31,195 bases of DNA from an uncultured Clostridia bacterium (lineage in GTDB: Bacteria; Bacillota_A; Clostridia; TANB77; CAG-508), in NCBI GenBank assembly GCA_944388685.1, contig CALXJS010000014.1, positions 1 to 31,195 on the forward strand, given 5' to 3'. Positions 16,537-24,604 of this stretch are shown here, one piece after another (positions within the stretch are counted from its first letter, which is position 1; every line of letters begins with the position of its first letter). Both the position numbers and the translations under genes were made by a program. The notes under the pieces were generated by a model, which was given only the letters and a program-made list of their open reading frames with translations, was not told the origin of the DNA and searched no databases.

Positions 16537-17412
16537 TCATATTTCTATTTGGTCGTCCGCATTTCTTTGTTCACTTTCTCTTGTAAATTCATTTTCTTTT
16601 TGTCCTTGTTCCATTGGCGTTTTTTCATAATCAGCTTGTTTTCTTCTGAACTTTCTTGCTTTATCTGCTTTTTCAACTTTCCCTGTATCTGTTTCTTTGT
16701 CTTTGTCAGCATTTATTGTTCTATCACTATTTTTATCTTTTCTTTGTCTTCTTCTTTGTTGTCTCTCTTTTTGTTCTTTTCTTTCCTTTTCATATGCTTT
16801 TTCCTCATAGGCTTTTTCTTCCTCTGTTTCTCTATCTTTTTCTATTATTGGTTCTTTTAAAATTTCTTTTGCTTCTTCTTGTGTCATTTCACCTTTTTCT
16901 ATTTTTTGCTTTACTTCTGCTTCTCTTCTAGCTAAAGCTTCTATATCAAGATCAGGCTGAATTTCAAATTCATTATCAACAATTGTTAAAGCTTCCTTTA
17001 ATACTTCGTCAAAAAATATTTGTGCAACCTTTTTATCATCCATTCCTTCTAATTCACTTTGTAAATTGGCATCTTCTCCCACTCTCTTACAAGCCTCTTT
17101 AAAAATGATACCTGCTTGTACACCGGCTTGCGCAACAATTGTCATTTGAACTCTTTGCTTATCTCTGTCTGTGTATCTTCTATCTACTAAAAACTTTTGT
17201 ATAATTTTAACTTCTACTTCTTTTCTGATATCTTCACTAATCTCTTCTTCCACCATTTCTGGCATATTAATAAGTCTATCTCCTAAATAGTTTTTTCCCA
17301 TAAGTCTTTTATTTAACATTCTAGAAAGCAAATTTCTTCTGTGAGGATTTGTATCTCCCCCTTCCCAAACAGGAGCGCTTCCTGGTTCTACTCTCATCCT
17401 TCCTATTATCAT
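16537..17412 (-). CDS. Unknown soluble charged protein of the secretion cluster
   Basis: I do not recognise this 291-residue protein. The N-terminal ~40 residues are Arg/Gly-rich (PGSAPVWEGGDTNPHRRN). Residues ~50-165 look like a compact helical domain (RRYTDRDKQRVQMTIVAQAG). From ~170 on it is an extremely charged Lys/Glu/Arg/Gln tail with likely coiled coil and disorder (KERKEQKERQQRRRQRK). There is no signal peptide or membrane segment. ATG 17412 has a strong AAGGAGG site. It lies between a 492-residue unknown and the pilin genes on the same strand. Possibilities are a cytoplasmic adaptor, DNA- or protein-binding accessory factor, or substrate; nothing in the sequence decides between them. 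Confidence 0.7.
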   Translation of the reverse strand: MIIGRMRVEPGSAPVWEGGDTNPHRRNLLSRMLNKRLMGKNYLGDRLINMPEMVEEEISEDIRKEVEVKIIQKFLVDRRYTDRDKQRVQMTIVAQAGVQAGIIFKEACKRVGEDANLQSELEGMDDKKVAQIFFDEVLKEALTIVDNEFEIQPDLDIEALARREAEVKQKIEKGEMTQEEAKEILKEPIIEKDRETEEEKAYEEKAYEKERKEQKERQQRRRQRKDKNSDRTINADKDKETDTGKVEKADKARKFRRKQADYEKTPMEQGQKENEFTRESEQRNADDQIEI

Positions 17413-17510
17413 TTTTTATCCTCCTTTTCTTATTCTATCATATAGGAAATATCTGCTTTTCTCTAAAATCGATATACACTTTTCCCTCTATAATTACCTT
17501 ATTTTTTTAA

Positions 17511-18989
17511 TTAAGGTTCTATACCTTCACCATCGCTTCTATCTTCAGAATCTCTATCTGTGTGTTCTTCTGGTTCTCTATCTGGATCTCTTTCTGGCCC
17601 TCCATCAGGTCCACCTCCAGGTCCACCTTCTGGTCCTCCCATTTCTTCTGTGAAACGTCTATGTCTCTCTCTTGATGATGGTCCTCCACCGCCTGGGAAA
17701 ACATCTTCTGGATCTTTAGAAGCACGTCCTACAAAAAATGCTATAGCTGCTGTGGCAAAACCATTTCCTCTTAAACCAAATGATTTTGTCGCCTTATCCA
17801 CAAAATCTCTCGTTTCTTCTGGTACTTTGTTCCATATTCTTAGTACCTGTCTTAACATATTTGCCCTTCTTATTTCTCCTTTTTTTACTTTAAAATCAAG
17901 TCCTTGTCCTCTTCTTGCTTTTTCAATATCTTTTTCTGTTCGAGATACATCATCAAAATATTTATATTTTAAATATGTTTTTTTATCTTTTTCATATACA
18001 GGATTTCCAGAATATGTTGCATCCACTTGGTCTTGTTGCACTTCTCTATTGATTTGTGAATTTCTTACAACAGAATCACTCCAGTATGGTGTCATATTAA
18101 AATCGGCATCTTTTATTTCTTGAGGTACATCTTTTTCATCACGTTTTTGTATTTCTTCAGTTGTTAATCCTGCTTCTATCATCTGTTTTTCCATCATAGA
18201 TGCAATTTCCCACGTTCTTTTGGCTGGTTCAATTGTTCCATTAAATAATTCTAATAAATTATCCTCATAAAGCATGAATTTTTTATTTACTTTTTGCGTA
18301 ACTAAATATTCTAACCATTTAGCAGAAGATACCTTTGTTCTTTTTACTAGATATGCTAATACTTTTGTATCTTCAGAATCTGGTTGCATTCTAGATATAT
18401 CAATGTGTTTTAAATTGTTTTCTATCTCTTCAAGTGATGTTTTTATACTTGTTAAACTTGATTTTAAGTTTAACTTAACTTGTTTTGCCTTAAAGTCATC
18501 CATAGAGTTTTTGGTATCTATTGCATTTGCTTTTCTACCTAATAAACTAGCAATAATCTTTTCTTTATTTAAATCTTCATCTGATTCAATTCCTCTAGGA
18601 TCTTCAACACCTAATTCTTTACTTTTTTCTTTTTCAATTCTAGCTTCTTCTATTTCACTTTCTGTATATCCTAATTTTTCACAAATGGTTTCTTGAATTT
18701 GTTTATAAATTTCTTCATTTTCTTCTATTAATTCATAAAAAGCCTCTTTATGTGTTGTTTTTAAATTTCCATTACCTTTTATGTATCCTTTTAAATCTTT
18801 ATTATAATCTCTTTTGTTTCCTATTTGTAAATTATATAGCATTTTTCCTAGTCTTACATGGTCTTCTTGCTTAGTTGCTAATTTTAAAACAATTTTTAAA
18901 AATTCGTTTTCTGTTTTGACGGTTGTATATAATTCACGTTCTTTATCTACCATCTCGTTTACTGCTTTCTTTCTTTCACTTGCATCCAT
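17511..18989 (-). CDS. Unknown large soluble protein with Gly/Pro/Asp-rich tail
   Basis: I do not recognise this 492-residue protein. Residues 1-~430 are predicted mainly helical and charged, with no signal peptide; one mildly hydrophobic Gly/Ala stretch (GNGFATAAIAFFVG, ~430) is too short for a clear membrane span. The last ~60 residues are low complexity (GGPEGGPGGGPDGGPERDP, then Asp/Glu/Arg-rich). A similar Gly/Pro/Asp-rich linker (GGPDGPNPPD) occurs in the VirB6-like protein of the cluster, suggesting that they belong together. It is the most upstream gene on the minus strand, with a strong own promoter (19029-19057) and AGAGGTGA ribosome site. It may be a substrate, adaptor or cytoplasmic platform protein; this is inference only. 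Confidence 0.72.
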   Translation of the reverse strand: MDASERKKAVNEMVDKERELYTTVKTENEFLKIVLKLATKQEDHVRLGKMLYNLQIGNKRDYNKDLKGYIKGNGNLKTTHKEAFYELIEENEEIYKQIQETICEKLGYTESEIEEARIEKEKSKELGVEDPRGIESDEDLNKEKIIASLLGRKANAIDTKNSMDDFKAKQVKLNLKSSLTSIKTSLEEIENNLKHIDISRMQPDSEDTKVLAYLVKRTKVSSAKWLEYLVTQKVNKKFMLYEDNLLELFNGTIEPAKRTWEIASMMEKQMIEAGLTTEEIQKRDEKDVPQEIKDADFNMTPYWSDSVVRNSQINREVQQDQVDATYSGNPVYEKDKKTYLKYKYFDDVSRTEKDIEKARRGQGLDFKVKKGEIRRANMLRQVLRIWNKVPEETRDFVDKATKSFGLRGNGFATAAIAFFVGRASKDPEDVFPGGGGPSSRERHRRFTEEMGGPEGGPGGGPDGGPERDPDREPEEHTDRDSEDRSDGEGIEP

Positions 18990-19028
18990 TTGTATTCACC
19001 TCTCATTTTCATATTTACATATACATTT

Positions 19029-19057
19029 ATTATACAATTTTTTTACCTAAAAGTCAA
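19029..19057 (-). promoter_or_regulatory. Promoter of the 492-residue gene / secretion cluster
   Basis: On the minus strand TTGACT (19052-19057) and TATAAT (19029-19034) are separated by exactly 17 nt, 40 bp upstream of ATG 18989. It is divergent from and close to the promoter at 19063-19091, so the two could interfere or share a regulator. Confidence 0.82.
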
Positions 19058-19062
19058 ACAAA

Positions 19063-19091
19063 TTGCTTATTTTCGCGTTTTGTGGTATAAT
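19063..19091 (+). promoter_or_regulatory. Promoter of the high-GC membrane gene
   Basis: Extended -10 TGGTATAAT (TATAAT at 19086-19091) with a weak -35 TTGCTT (19063-19068) 17 nt upstream. The start codon follows 33 bp later behind an AGGAG site. Confidence 0.72.
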
Positions 19092-19124
19092 AAAAGTATT
19101 AAAATATAGAGAGGAGAGAAAAAC

Positions 19125-19475
19125 ATGAGGAAAAAAAACATGACGATTTTTATCGTCATCATTTTAGTCATGCTCATTTTAGGAAGCGTATTCGGGGACG
19201 GGTACGACTTGATGAGCGACATCGTCCTGTTTTTAGTTTTTGGATTCATTTTTATTACCTATAAGGTAATCAAACGGGTCTTGACTAAAGACGGGCATGT
19301 TACCATAACTGAGGAGACCTACAACAGGTCTTTTCAGGAGATGGACCTGGCCGACCTAAAAAAAATCGGCAGCAATGTCGGTAAAAAGGTCGGATTGGGT
19401 TGCCTAGTTATTACGCTAGGCTTCCTCATCCTTTCCCTAGTCCTAGCAATATTGCTAGGGTTAATGTTAGGATAA
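19125..19475 (+). CDS. Small multi-pass membrane protein of atypical composition
   Basis: The 116-residue product has three hydrophobic regions: about residues 6-24, 30-48 and 88-115 (last one Leu/Gly-rich, LILSLVLAILLGLMLG). A soluble middle segment (HVTITEETYNRSFQEMDLADLKKIG) lies between them. I do not recognise a family. GC is about 43% by hand count, much higher than its neighbours, with many ATC, GTC, GAC and GGC codons rare elsewhere in the window. It is also on the opposite strand to the surrounding genes. It has its own promoter, RBS (GAGGAG) and terminator, so it is a self-contained unit that was probably acquired or moved in. An 18-bp perfect palindrome (CCTAGCAATATTGCTAGG, 19442-19459) lies within its 3' end. 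Confidence 0.8.
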   Translation: MRKKNMTIFIVIILVMLILGSVFGDGYDLMSDIVLFLVFGFIFITYKVIKRVLTKDGHVTITEETYNRSFQEMDLADLKKIGSNVGKKVGLGCLVITLGFLILSLVLAILLGLMLG

Positions 19476-19507
19476 AGAGAGGGACACATGTCCCTCTCTT
19501 TAATTTT
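19474..19507 (+). terminator. Terminator of the high-GC membrane gene
   Basis: AAAGAGAGGGACA (19474-19486) and TGTCCCTCTCTTT (19489-19501) pair over 13 bp, followed by AATTTTTT. It begins inside the stop codon. It may also limit read-through from the convergent DUF4446 gene, though the T run on that side is poor. Confidence 0.87.
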
Positions 19508-19518
19508 TTATTCTCATC

Positions 19519-20040
19519 TTATTGTTCTTTCACTCTATATATTGTCTGACTATCTATTGCTTTCTGAATAGCTTCTTGCTCTTCTTCAGAAATGGTATAA
19601 TTTGATTTGCCATTTTCTACTGGTTTTGCATAAATATTAGACATTTCTCTTGAATAAATTCCATTCAAAACAACACCATTATTTTTCTCATCTAACATAG
19701 CAAGTGCAAAACTCAAGTCGCTTCCCGTATCTTTAAAGGCATTATATCTAACAATTCCAATTTTTTGTATACAATTTGCCATATTGGCATCAATAGAATC
19801 GATGAATCCTTTGATTTCTGCATTTTGTTTTTCTACTCTTTCAACACGATACATATAATTTTCTAAATCTTCTTCTATGTTTTTCCCGTTTCCTAATTTT
19901 TCCATAAATTGTTTGTATCGTTTGTTTAAAGAAGCAAATTTTGTCATTATAATAATACATATCATACATAATATGCATAACAACACAGATATGATTATTA
20001 AAAAATTATCTGTTCTTAAAAACGCTATTATACTTTCCAT
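19519..20040 (-). CDS. DUF4446 family membrane protein
   Basis: The 173-residue product has one N-terminal transmembrane segment (about residues 12-34), a coiled-coil stretch (NIEEDLENYMYRVERVEKQ), and a C-terminal domain with VRYNAFKDTGSDLSFALAML and NGIYSREMSNIYAKPV. These are hallmarks of DUF4446 (PF14584), a family of unknown function found next to parB in many Clostridia and Bacilli. It follows parB by 15 bp and is likely co-transcribed with soj-spo0J. An AAAGGTGA ribosome site precedes ATG 20040. The conserved position suggests a link to chromosome segregation or origin positioning, unproven. Confidence 0.9.
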   Translation of the reverse strand: MESIIAFLRTDNFLIIISVLLCILCMICIIIMTKFASLNKRYKQFMEKLGNGKNIEEDLENYMYRVERVEKQNAEIKGFIDSIDANMANCIQKIGIVRYNAFKDTGSDLSFALAMLDEKNNGVVLNGIYSREMSNIYAKPVENGKSNYTISEEEQEAIQKAIDSQTIYRVKEQ

Positions 20041-20055
20041 TTCATCACCTTTTTC

Positions 20056-20895
20056 TTATTTTATTAATCCTAATATTCTCTCTAAGTCATCATTTGAAGT
20101 ATATTCGATGATAATTTTTCCCCTTCTTTTTCCTGGGTCTAACCTTACTTTAGAACCGAAAAAACTTTGAAAATTATCTTCTATACTTTTATATAGTACA
20201 TGGTTTCTGTCCAATTCTTCTTTTGTTTCTTTTACTCTTGCTTTTTTTTCTACTTGTCTTACTGTGGCCCCTCTTTCTAACATTTGAACAGCTGTTTTGT
20301 ATTGTTTTTCCGGATCTGTAATTGCTAATAATGCTTTACAGTGCCCTTCTGTTAATTTTCCTTCTTTTGCCATTTCAAGAACTCTCGGTTCTAAGTTTAA
20401 AATTCTAACAATATTGGCAATTGTACTTCTACCTTTTCCTAGCTTTTTAGCCACTTCCTCTTGTGATAATCCATAATTATCAATTAATGTTCTAACACCT
20501 ACAGCTTTTTCATAAGGATTTAAGTCTTCTCTTTGCATATTTTCGATTAATGAAATTTCCGAATTAATTCTTTCATTATCTTCTCTAATAATTGCTGGAA
20601 TTTCTGTTAAACCTGCAATTTTAGAGGCTCTCCATCTTCTCTCTCCTGCTACAATTCCATAATATCCATCTTTTTTCGTAACAACGATTGGTTGAATTAA
20701 ACCATATTCTTTAATTGATTCTGCTAATTCTTCTAATGCTTCTTGATCAAAATTTTTTCTTGGCTGATCTCTATTTGGTTCAACTTCTGTAAGTTTTAAG
20801 TTTTTTAATGTATCATTTTCTTGCATTTGTTCTTCTTCTGGTGCTGGTCCAAATAAAGCATCTAATCCTTTTCCTAATCCTGACATTTTTGCCAT
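20056..20895 (-). CDS. parB: Chromosome partitioning protein ParB (Spo0J)
   Basis: The 279-residue product has the chromosomal ParB layout. It starts with MSGLGKGLDALFG (the N-terminal segment that contacts ParA), then the CTP-binding ParB/Srx domain with GERRWRA (residues 84-90) and ENMQREDLNPYE, then a helix-turn-helix for parS binding (YGLSQEEVAKKLGKGRSTIANIVRIL) and a C-terminal dimerisation domain. ParB binds parS sites, spreads as a CTP-dependent clamp and loads condensin. It starts 13 bp after parA with a GGAGG site before ATG 20895. No convincing parS (TGTTTCACGTGAAACA-type) site is visible in this window. Spo0J is preferred to the paralogue Noc because of the adjacent soj and the sequence. 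Confidence 0.96.
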   Translation of the reverse strand: MAKMSGLGKGLDALFGPAPEEEQMQENDTLKNLKLTEVEPNRDQPRKNFDQEALEELAESIKEYGLIQPIVVTKKDGYYGIVAGERRWRASKIAGLTEIPAIIREDNERINSEISLIENMQREDLNPYEKAVGVRTLIDNYGLSQEEVAKKLGKGRSTIANIVRILNLEPRVLEMAKEGKLTEGHCKALLAITDPEKQYKTAVQMLERGATVRQVEKKARVKETKEELDRNHVLYKSIEDNFQSFFGSKVRLDPGKRRGKIIIEYTSNDDLERILGLIK

Positions 20896-20908
20896 TTTTC
20901 TTCCTCCT

Positions 20909-21697
20909 TTACATCATGTGTTTTGCTTTCTTTTCTTCCTCATTTATCTTTAAAAACTCTTTTGCAAATTTTACATATGCTTTTGCCCCTTTTGATCTTG
21001 GATCATATTCTGTTATGGGCATTCCATAGCTTGGTGCTTCACTTACTCTTACATTTCTTGGTATGACCGTTTTATAAACTTTATTATTAAAATATTTTTT
21101 TACTTCTTTCACCACTTGATTAGATAAATTTGTTCTTATATCATACATGGTAAGAAGTGCACCTTCTATCATAATGTTTTTATTTAAATGTTTTTTTACC
21201 AAATTTACTGTGTTTAATAATTGTCCTAATCCCTCCAACGCAAAATATTCACATTGTACTGGTATTAAAACACTATCAGATGCTGTAAATGCATTTAAGG
21301 TAATTAATCCAAGTGATGGTGGACAATCTATAAAAATATAGTCAAATTTTTCCTTTATACTATCTAATTTCTCTTTTAATCTTTGTTCCCTTGACATCAT
21401 AGATACCAATTCTACTTCTGCTCCTGCTAAATTCATATTTGAAGGACATAACACCAAATTTTTTATAACCGTCTTTTTTACTACTTCTTGTATTTCTGTA
21501 TCATTTACTAATATGTCATATGTAGAAATTTCCACTTCTTTATCTACCCCTAGACCACTTGTCGCATTCCCTTGGGGATCAGCATCGATTAGCAATACTT
21601 TTTTACCTTTTTTAGCCAATATCGTACTTAAGTTTACTGTCGTAGTTGTTTTTCCTACGCCCCCTTTTTGATTGGCAACAGATATAATTTTTCCCAA
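20909..21697 (-). CDS. parA: Chromosome partitioning ATPase ParA (Soj)
   Basis: The 262-residue product is a small ParA/MinD ATPase with deviant Walker A KGGVGKTT (residues 11-18; signature Lys11), Walker A' with Asp40 in LIDADPQGNAT, and Walker B FDYIFIDCPPSLG. It has no N-terminal helix-turn-helix, as in chromosomal Soj. Soj acts with Spo0J in origin segregation and in the control of DnaA. The start codon is TTG (21695-21697) with a GGAGGC site about 8 nt upstream; no ATG is available before the Walker motif. It heads the parA-parB-DUF4446 operon, behind a promoter at 21758-21786 that lies in the rsmG terminator. Confidence 0.97.
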   Translation of the reverse strand: MGKIISVANQKGGVGKTTTTVNLSTILAKKGKKVLLIDADPQGNATSGLGVDKEVEISTYDILVNDTEIQEVVKKTVIKNLVLCPSNMNLAGAEVELVSMMSREQRLKEKLDSIKEKFDYIFIDCPPSLGLITLNAFTASDSVLIPVQCEYFALEGLGQLLNTVNLVKKHLNKNIMIEGALLTMYDIRTNLSNQVVKEVKKYFNNKVYKTVIPRNVRVSEAPSYGMPITEYDPRSKGAKAYVKFAKEFLKINEEEKKAKHMM

Positions 21698-21757
21698 CTT
21701 TTTTCGCCTCCATTTTTGGTTAATATTTACTCTTTAGTTTTTTAAGTATCTATTATT

Positions 21758-21786
21758 ACTATATATAAATATAAAAAAAAAGTCAA
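21758..21786 (-). promoter_or_regulatory. Promoter of parA-parB
   Basis: On the minus strand TTGACT (21781-21786) and TATAGT (21758-21763) are 17 nt apart. The -35 lies in the descending arm of the upstream terminator, so termination of rsmG and initiation of parA share sequence. Confidence 0.68.
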
Positions 21787-21816
21787 TAAAATTTCACAAT
21801 TTTTTTGACTTTTTTC
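21775..21816 (-). terminator. Terminator after rsmG
   Basis: On the minus strand AAAAAGTCAA and TTGACTTTTT are inverted around an 18-nt AT-rich loop and followed by a T run (21773-21780 as As on plus). It sits about 60 bp past the rsmG stop codon. Confidence 0.7.
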
Positions 21817-21822
21817 TTTTCT

Positions 21823-21858
21823 TGTTACAGTTCAGGATTTCTATACTGAACTGTAACA
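21823..21858. repeat. Short inverted repeat sharing the foldback-element end motif
   Basis: TGTTACAGTTCAG (21823-21835) and CTGAACTGTAACA (21846-21858) form a perfect 13-bp stem with a 10-nt loop. The sequence matches the ends of the element at 1511-1759 (GTTACAATTCAG) apart from one base, and the copy near oriC (29225-29237) exactly. On the minus strand it is followed by purines, not Ts, so it does not look like an rsmG terminator. Confidence 0.7.
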
Positions 21859-21874
21859 TTTTCTTTATTTTTCT

Positions 21875-22594
21875 CTAGTAAAGTGGCTCTTTTGAAGGTA
21901 TTCCGGCTTTTCTAGGATATTTTGAAGGTGTGTGTGTTATCTTTTCAAGTAGGATAATTGTTCTATTATCTCCTCCAGGAAGTTTTAATTTTTCTATTTG
22001 TTTTATATTGCCTCCTAACAGCTTTATTGCATTATTACCTTTGTTTAATTCCTCCTCAAGGTCTGTTCCTTTCATACATATACAGTTTCCTCCAATTTTC
22101 ACTAATGGAAGCATATATTCTGATAATGTTGATAAATTTGCTACAGCCCTTGAAGTAACAAAATCATATTTTTCTCTATGCATTTTATTTTTTCCACAAT
22201 CTTCAATCCTTGCATGAATTGTATCTATTTTCTTTAATTCTAATTTTTCTATAACTGTGTCTAAGAAATGAATTCTTTTATTTAGAGAATCTAATAATGT
22301 AATATGCACATCTTCCTTCATAATCTTTATTGGTATACCTGGAAAACCTGCTCCTGTTCCAACATCTATCAATGATTTATTCTCTTTCACATATTTAAGT
22401 ATGGTTAAAGAATCTATAAAATGTTTTAAGATAATTTCTTCTGGTTTCACAATTGCTGTTAAATTTATCTTTTGATTCCATTCTATTAATAAGTTCATAT
22501 ATTGATAAAATTTTTGGATTTGTTCCTCTGTAAACACAATTTGCAATTCTTTTCCATATGCATTGATTAAATTGGAAAATTCATTTATATCCAT
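21875..22594 (-). CDS. rsmG: 16S rRNA (guanine527-N7)-methyltransferase RsmG
   Basis: RsmG (GidB) uses S-adenosylmethionine to methylate G527 (E. coli numbering) of 16S rRNA. I place the start at the ATG at 22594 (MDINEFSNLIN), giving 239 residues, the usual size for the family. The frame is open further upstream but the extra 41 residues look unrelated, and an AAAGGAA site precedes the chosen ATG. Visible motifs are the family N-terminus FYQYMNLLIEWNQKINLTAI and HFIDSL, SAM-binding SLIDVGTGAGFPGIPIKI, and RAVANLSTLSEYMLPL. It lies downstream of mnmG, as in most Bacillota. Confidence 0.94.
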   Translation of the reverse strand: MDINEFSNLINAYGKELQIVFTEEQIQKFYQYMNLLIEWNQKINLTAIVKPEEIILKHFIDSLTILKYVKENKSLIDVGTGAGFPGIPIKIMKEDVHITLLDSLNKRIHFLDTVIEKLELKKIDTIHARIEDCGKNKMHREKYDFVTSRAVANLSTLSEYMLPLVKIGGNCICMKGTDLEEELNKGNNAIKLLGGNIKQIEKLKLPGGDNRTIILLEKITHTPSKYPRKAGIPSKEPLY

Positions 22595-22729
22595 TGTTAT
22601 TTTATTCCTTTCATCATATTTAGTAGAGGTAAAAAGACCTATACGCCACATATCACAGCTTATTAGCAAATTTATGACATATGTGTAAAGGTATAAAGTG
22701 TATTTCTGGCTTTTCACTATAATACTTTA

Positions 22730-24604
22730 TTACTTATTTTTTTGTTGTTGCAAATAAATTAATAATACAGATACATCAGCTGGTGAAACACCAGATATTC
22801 TAGAAGCTTGGCCAACAGAATGTGGTTTGAATTTATTCAATTTTTGTCTTCCTTCTAAGCTAATTCCTTTTATTTGTTCATAATCTATGTCTTCTGGTAA
22901 TATTTTTTCTTCCAATTTTTTAAATTTTTTTACTTGGGCTTCTTGCAATTTAATATATCCTTCATATTTGATTTGTATTTCTACCTCGTCTTTTTCTTGT
23001 TTTGAAAGATCTGGTCTATTTTCATCAATTTCTTTTAGTTTTTCATAACTTATTTCTGGTCTTTTTAACAATTCTGCCATTTTTGTACCTGTTGATAATG
23101 CACTTGTTCCTTGTGCTAGCAAAAAATGATTTACTTTTTCTGTTGGTTTTACAACTGTTCTTTGTAACCTATCTATTTCTTCTTCTATATTTTTCTTTTT
23201 CTTTAAAAATTTTTGATATCTTTCTTCAGAAATCAGTCCTATTTCATGCCCTATTGAGGTTAATCGCAAATCCGCATTATCTTGTCTTAATAGAAGTCTG
23301 TACTCTGCCCTAGATGTCATCATTCGATATGGTTCATTTGTTCCTTTTGTTGTAATATCATCTATTAAAACACCAATATATGCTTGAGATCTATCTAATA
23401 ACAATGGATCTTTCCCTTTGATTTTTTGTACAGCATTAATTCCAGCAATTAACCCTTGTGCAGCTGCTTCTTCATATCCTGAGGTTCCATTAATTTGTCC
23501 TGCCATAAATAATCCTTCTATTCCTTTATATTCTAAAGATAATTTCAAGTTTGAAGGATCAATACAATCATATTCTATTGCATAAGCAGGTCTTGTAAAT
23601 TCCGCATGTTCTAACCCTGGAATTGTTCTATAAAGAGCAATTTGTACGTCTTCAGGAAGTGATGAACTCATTCCCTGTATATACATTTCTTCCGTATCTA
23701 ATCCAACAGGTTCCACAAATGCTTGATGTCTTGGTTTATCACTAAATCTTACCACTTTATCTTCTATAGATGGACAGTATCTTGGCCCTGTTCCTTCAAT
23801 CTTTCCTGCATATAAAGGTGATCTATGTAGATTGTCTCGTATAATTTTATGTGTTTTTTCATTTGTATACGTTAAATAGCAATCCACTTGTTCAAAATCT
23901 TTCGGTTCATCTTCAAAAGAAAAGGCTTCTACTACTTTATCTCCCTTTTGAATCTCCATTTTACTAAAATCAATACTTCTTTTGTTGATTCTAGCTGGTG
24001 TACCAGTTTTAAATCTGACCAATTCTATTCCTAATTTTTTTAGTGTGTCTGATAATTGATTTGCTGAAGCCACACCATCTGGTCCACTCTCTTTTGAAAA
24101 CTCTCCAATAAATATCTTTCCTTTTAGATATGTTCCTGTTGCTAAAATAACAGCTTTAACATGATAAACTGCTCCCACATCTGTTTTAATTGCTTTCACT
24201 TTTCCGTTGTCAATGATGATATCTACGATTTCCCCTTGTTTTACTTCTAGTCCTTCTTGTTTTTCTAAAGTATGCTTCATTTCTGCCTGATATCGTTTCC
24301 TATCTGCTTGTGCTCTTAAAGAATGAACCGCTGGTCCTTTAGAAGTATTTAGCATTTTTATTTGTATCATGGTCTTATCAATGTTTTTCCCCATTTCTCC
24401 ACCTAATGCGTCTATTTCTCTTACAAGATGTCCTTTTGAACTTCCGCCTATATGTGGATTACATGGCATGTTTGCAATTGCTTCTAAACTAATAGAAAAT
24501 ATTAACGTTTTCATTCCCAGTCTTGCTGCTGCAAGAGCCGCTTCACAACCAGCGTGTCCAGCCCCTACTACTGCAATATCATATTCTCCTGCATTATATT
24601 CCAT
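22730..24604 (-). CDS. mnmG: tRNA uridine 5-carboxymethylaminomethyl modification enzyme MnmG (GidA)
   Basis: The 624-residue product is a full-length MnmG. It has FAD-binding [15 protein letters not shown] near the start, the [21 protein letters not shown] block, ATGTYLKG, and the C-terminal helical domain ending [17 protein letters not shown]. With MnmE it installs cmnm5 at U34 of certain tRNAs, using FAD, methylene-THF and glycine. An AAAGGAGAG site lies 8 nt before ATG 24604. It is separated from mnmE by about 510 bp of apparently empty sequence, unusual for this pair. Confidence 0.97.
   Translation of the reverse strand: MEYNAGEYDIAVVGAGHAGCEAALAAARLGMKTLIFSISLEAIANMPCNPHIGGSSKGHLVREIDALGGEMGKNIDKTMIQIKMLNTSKGPAVHSLRAQADRKRYQAEMKHTLEKQEGLEVKQGEIVDIIIDNGKVKAIKTDVGAVYHVKAVILATGTYLKGKIFIGEFSKESGPDGVASANQLSDTLKKLGIELVRFKTGTPARINKRSIDFSKMEIQKGDKVVEAFSFEDEPKDFEQVDCYLTYTNEKTHKIIRDNLHRSPLYAGKIEGTGPRYCPSIEDKVVRFSDKPRHQAFVEPVGLDTEEMYIQGMSSSLPEDVQIALYRTIPGLEHAEFTRPAYAIEYDCIDPSNLKLSLEYKGIEGLFMAGQINGTSGYEEAAAQGLIAGINAVQKIKGKDPLLLDRSQAYIGVLIDDITTKGTNEPYRMMTSRAEYRLLLRQDNADLRLTSIGHEIGLISEERYQKFLKKKKNIEEEIDRLQRTVVKPTEKVNHFLLAQGTSALSTGTKMAELLKRPEISYEKLKEIDENRPDLSKQEKDEVEIQIKYEGYIKLQEAQVKKFKKLEEKILPEDIDYEQIKGISLEGRQKLNKFKPHSVGQASRISGVSPADVSVLLIYLQQQKNK

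Noticed and set aside
22595..22717. N-terminal extension of RsmG (41 extra residues)
   Set aside because: The extension does not look like RsmG; the internal ATG gives the typical 239-residue protein.
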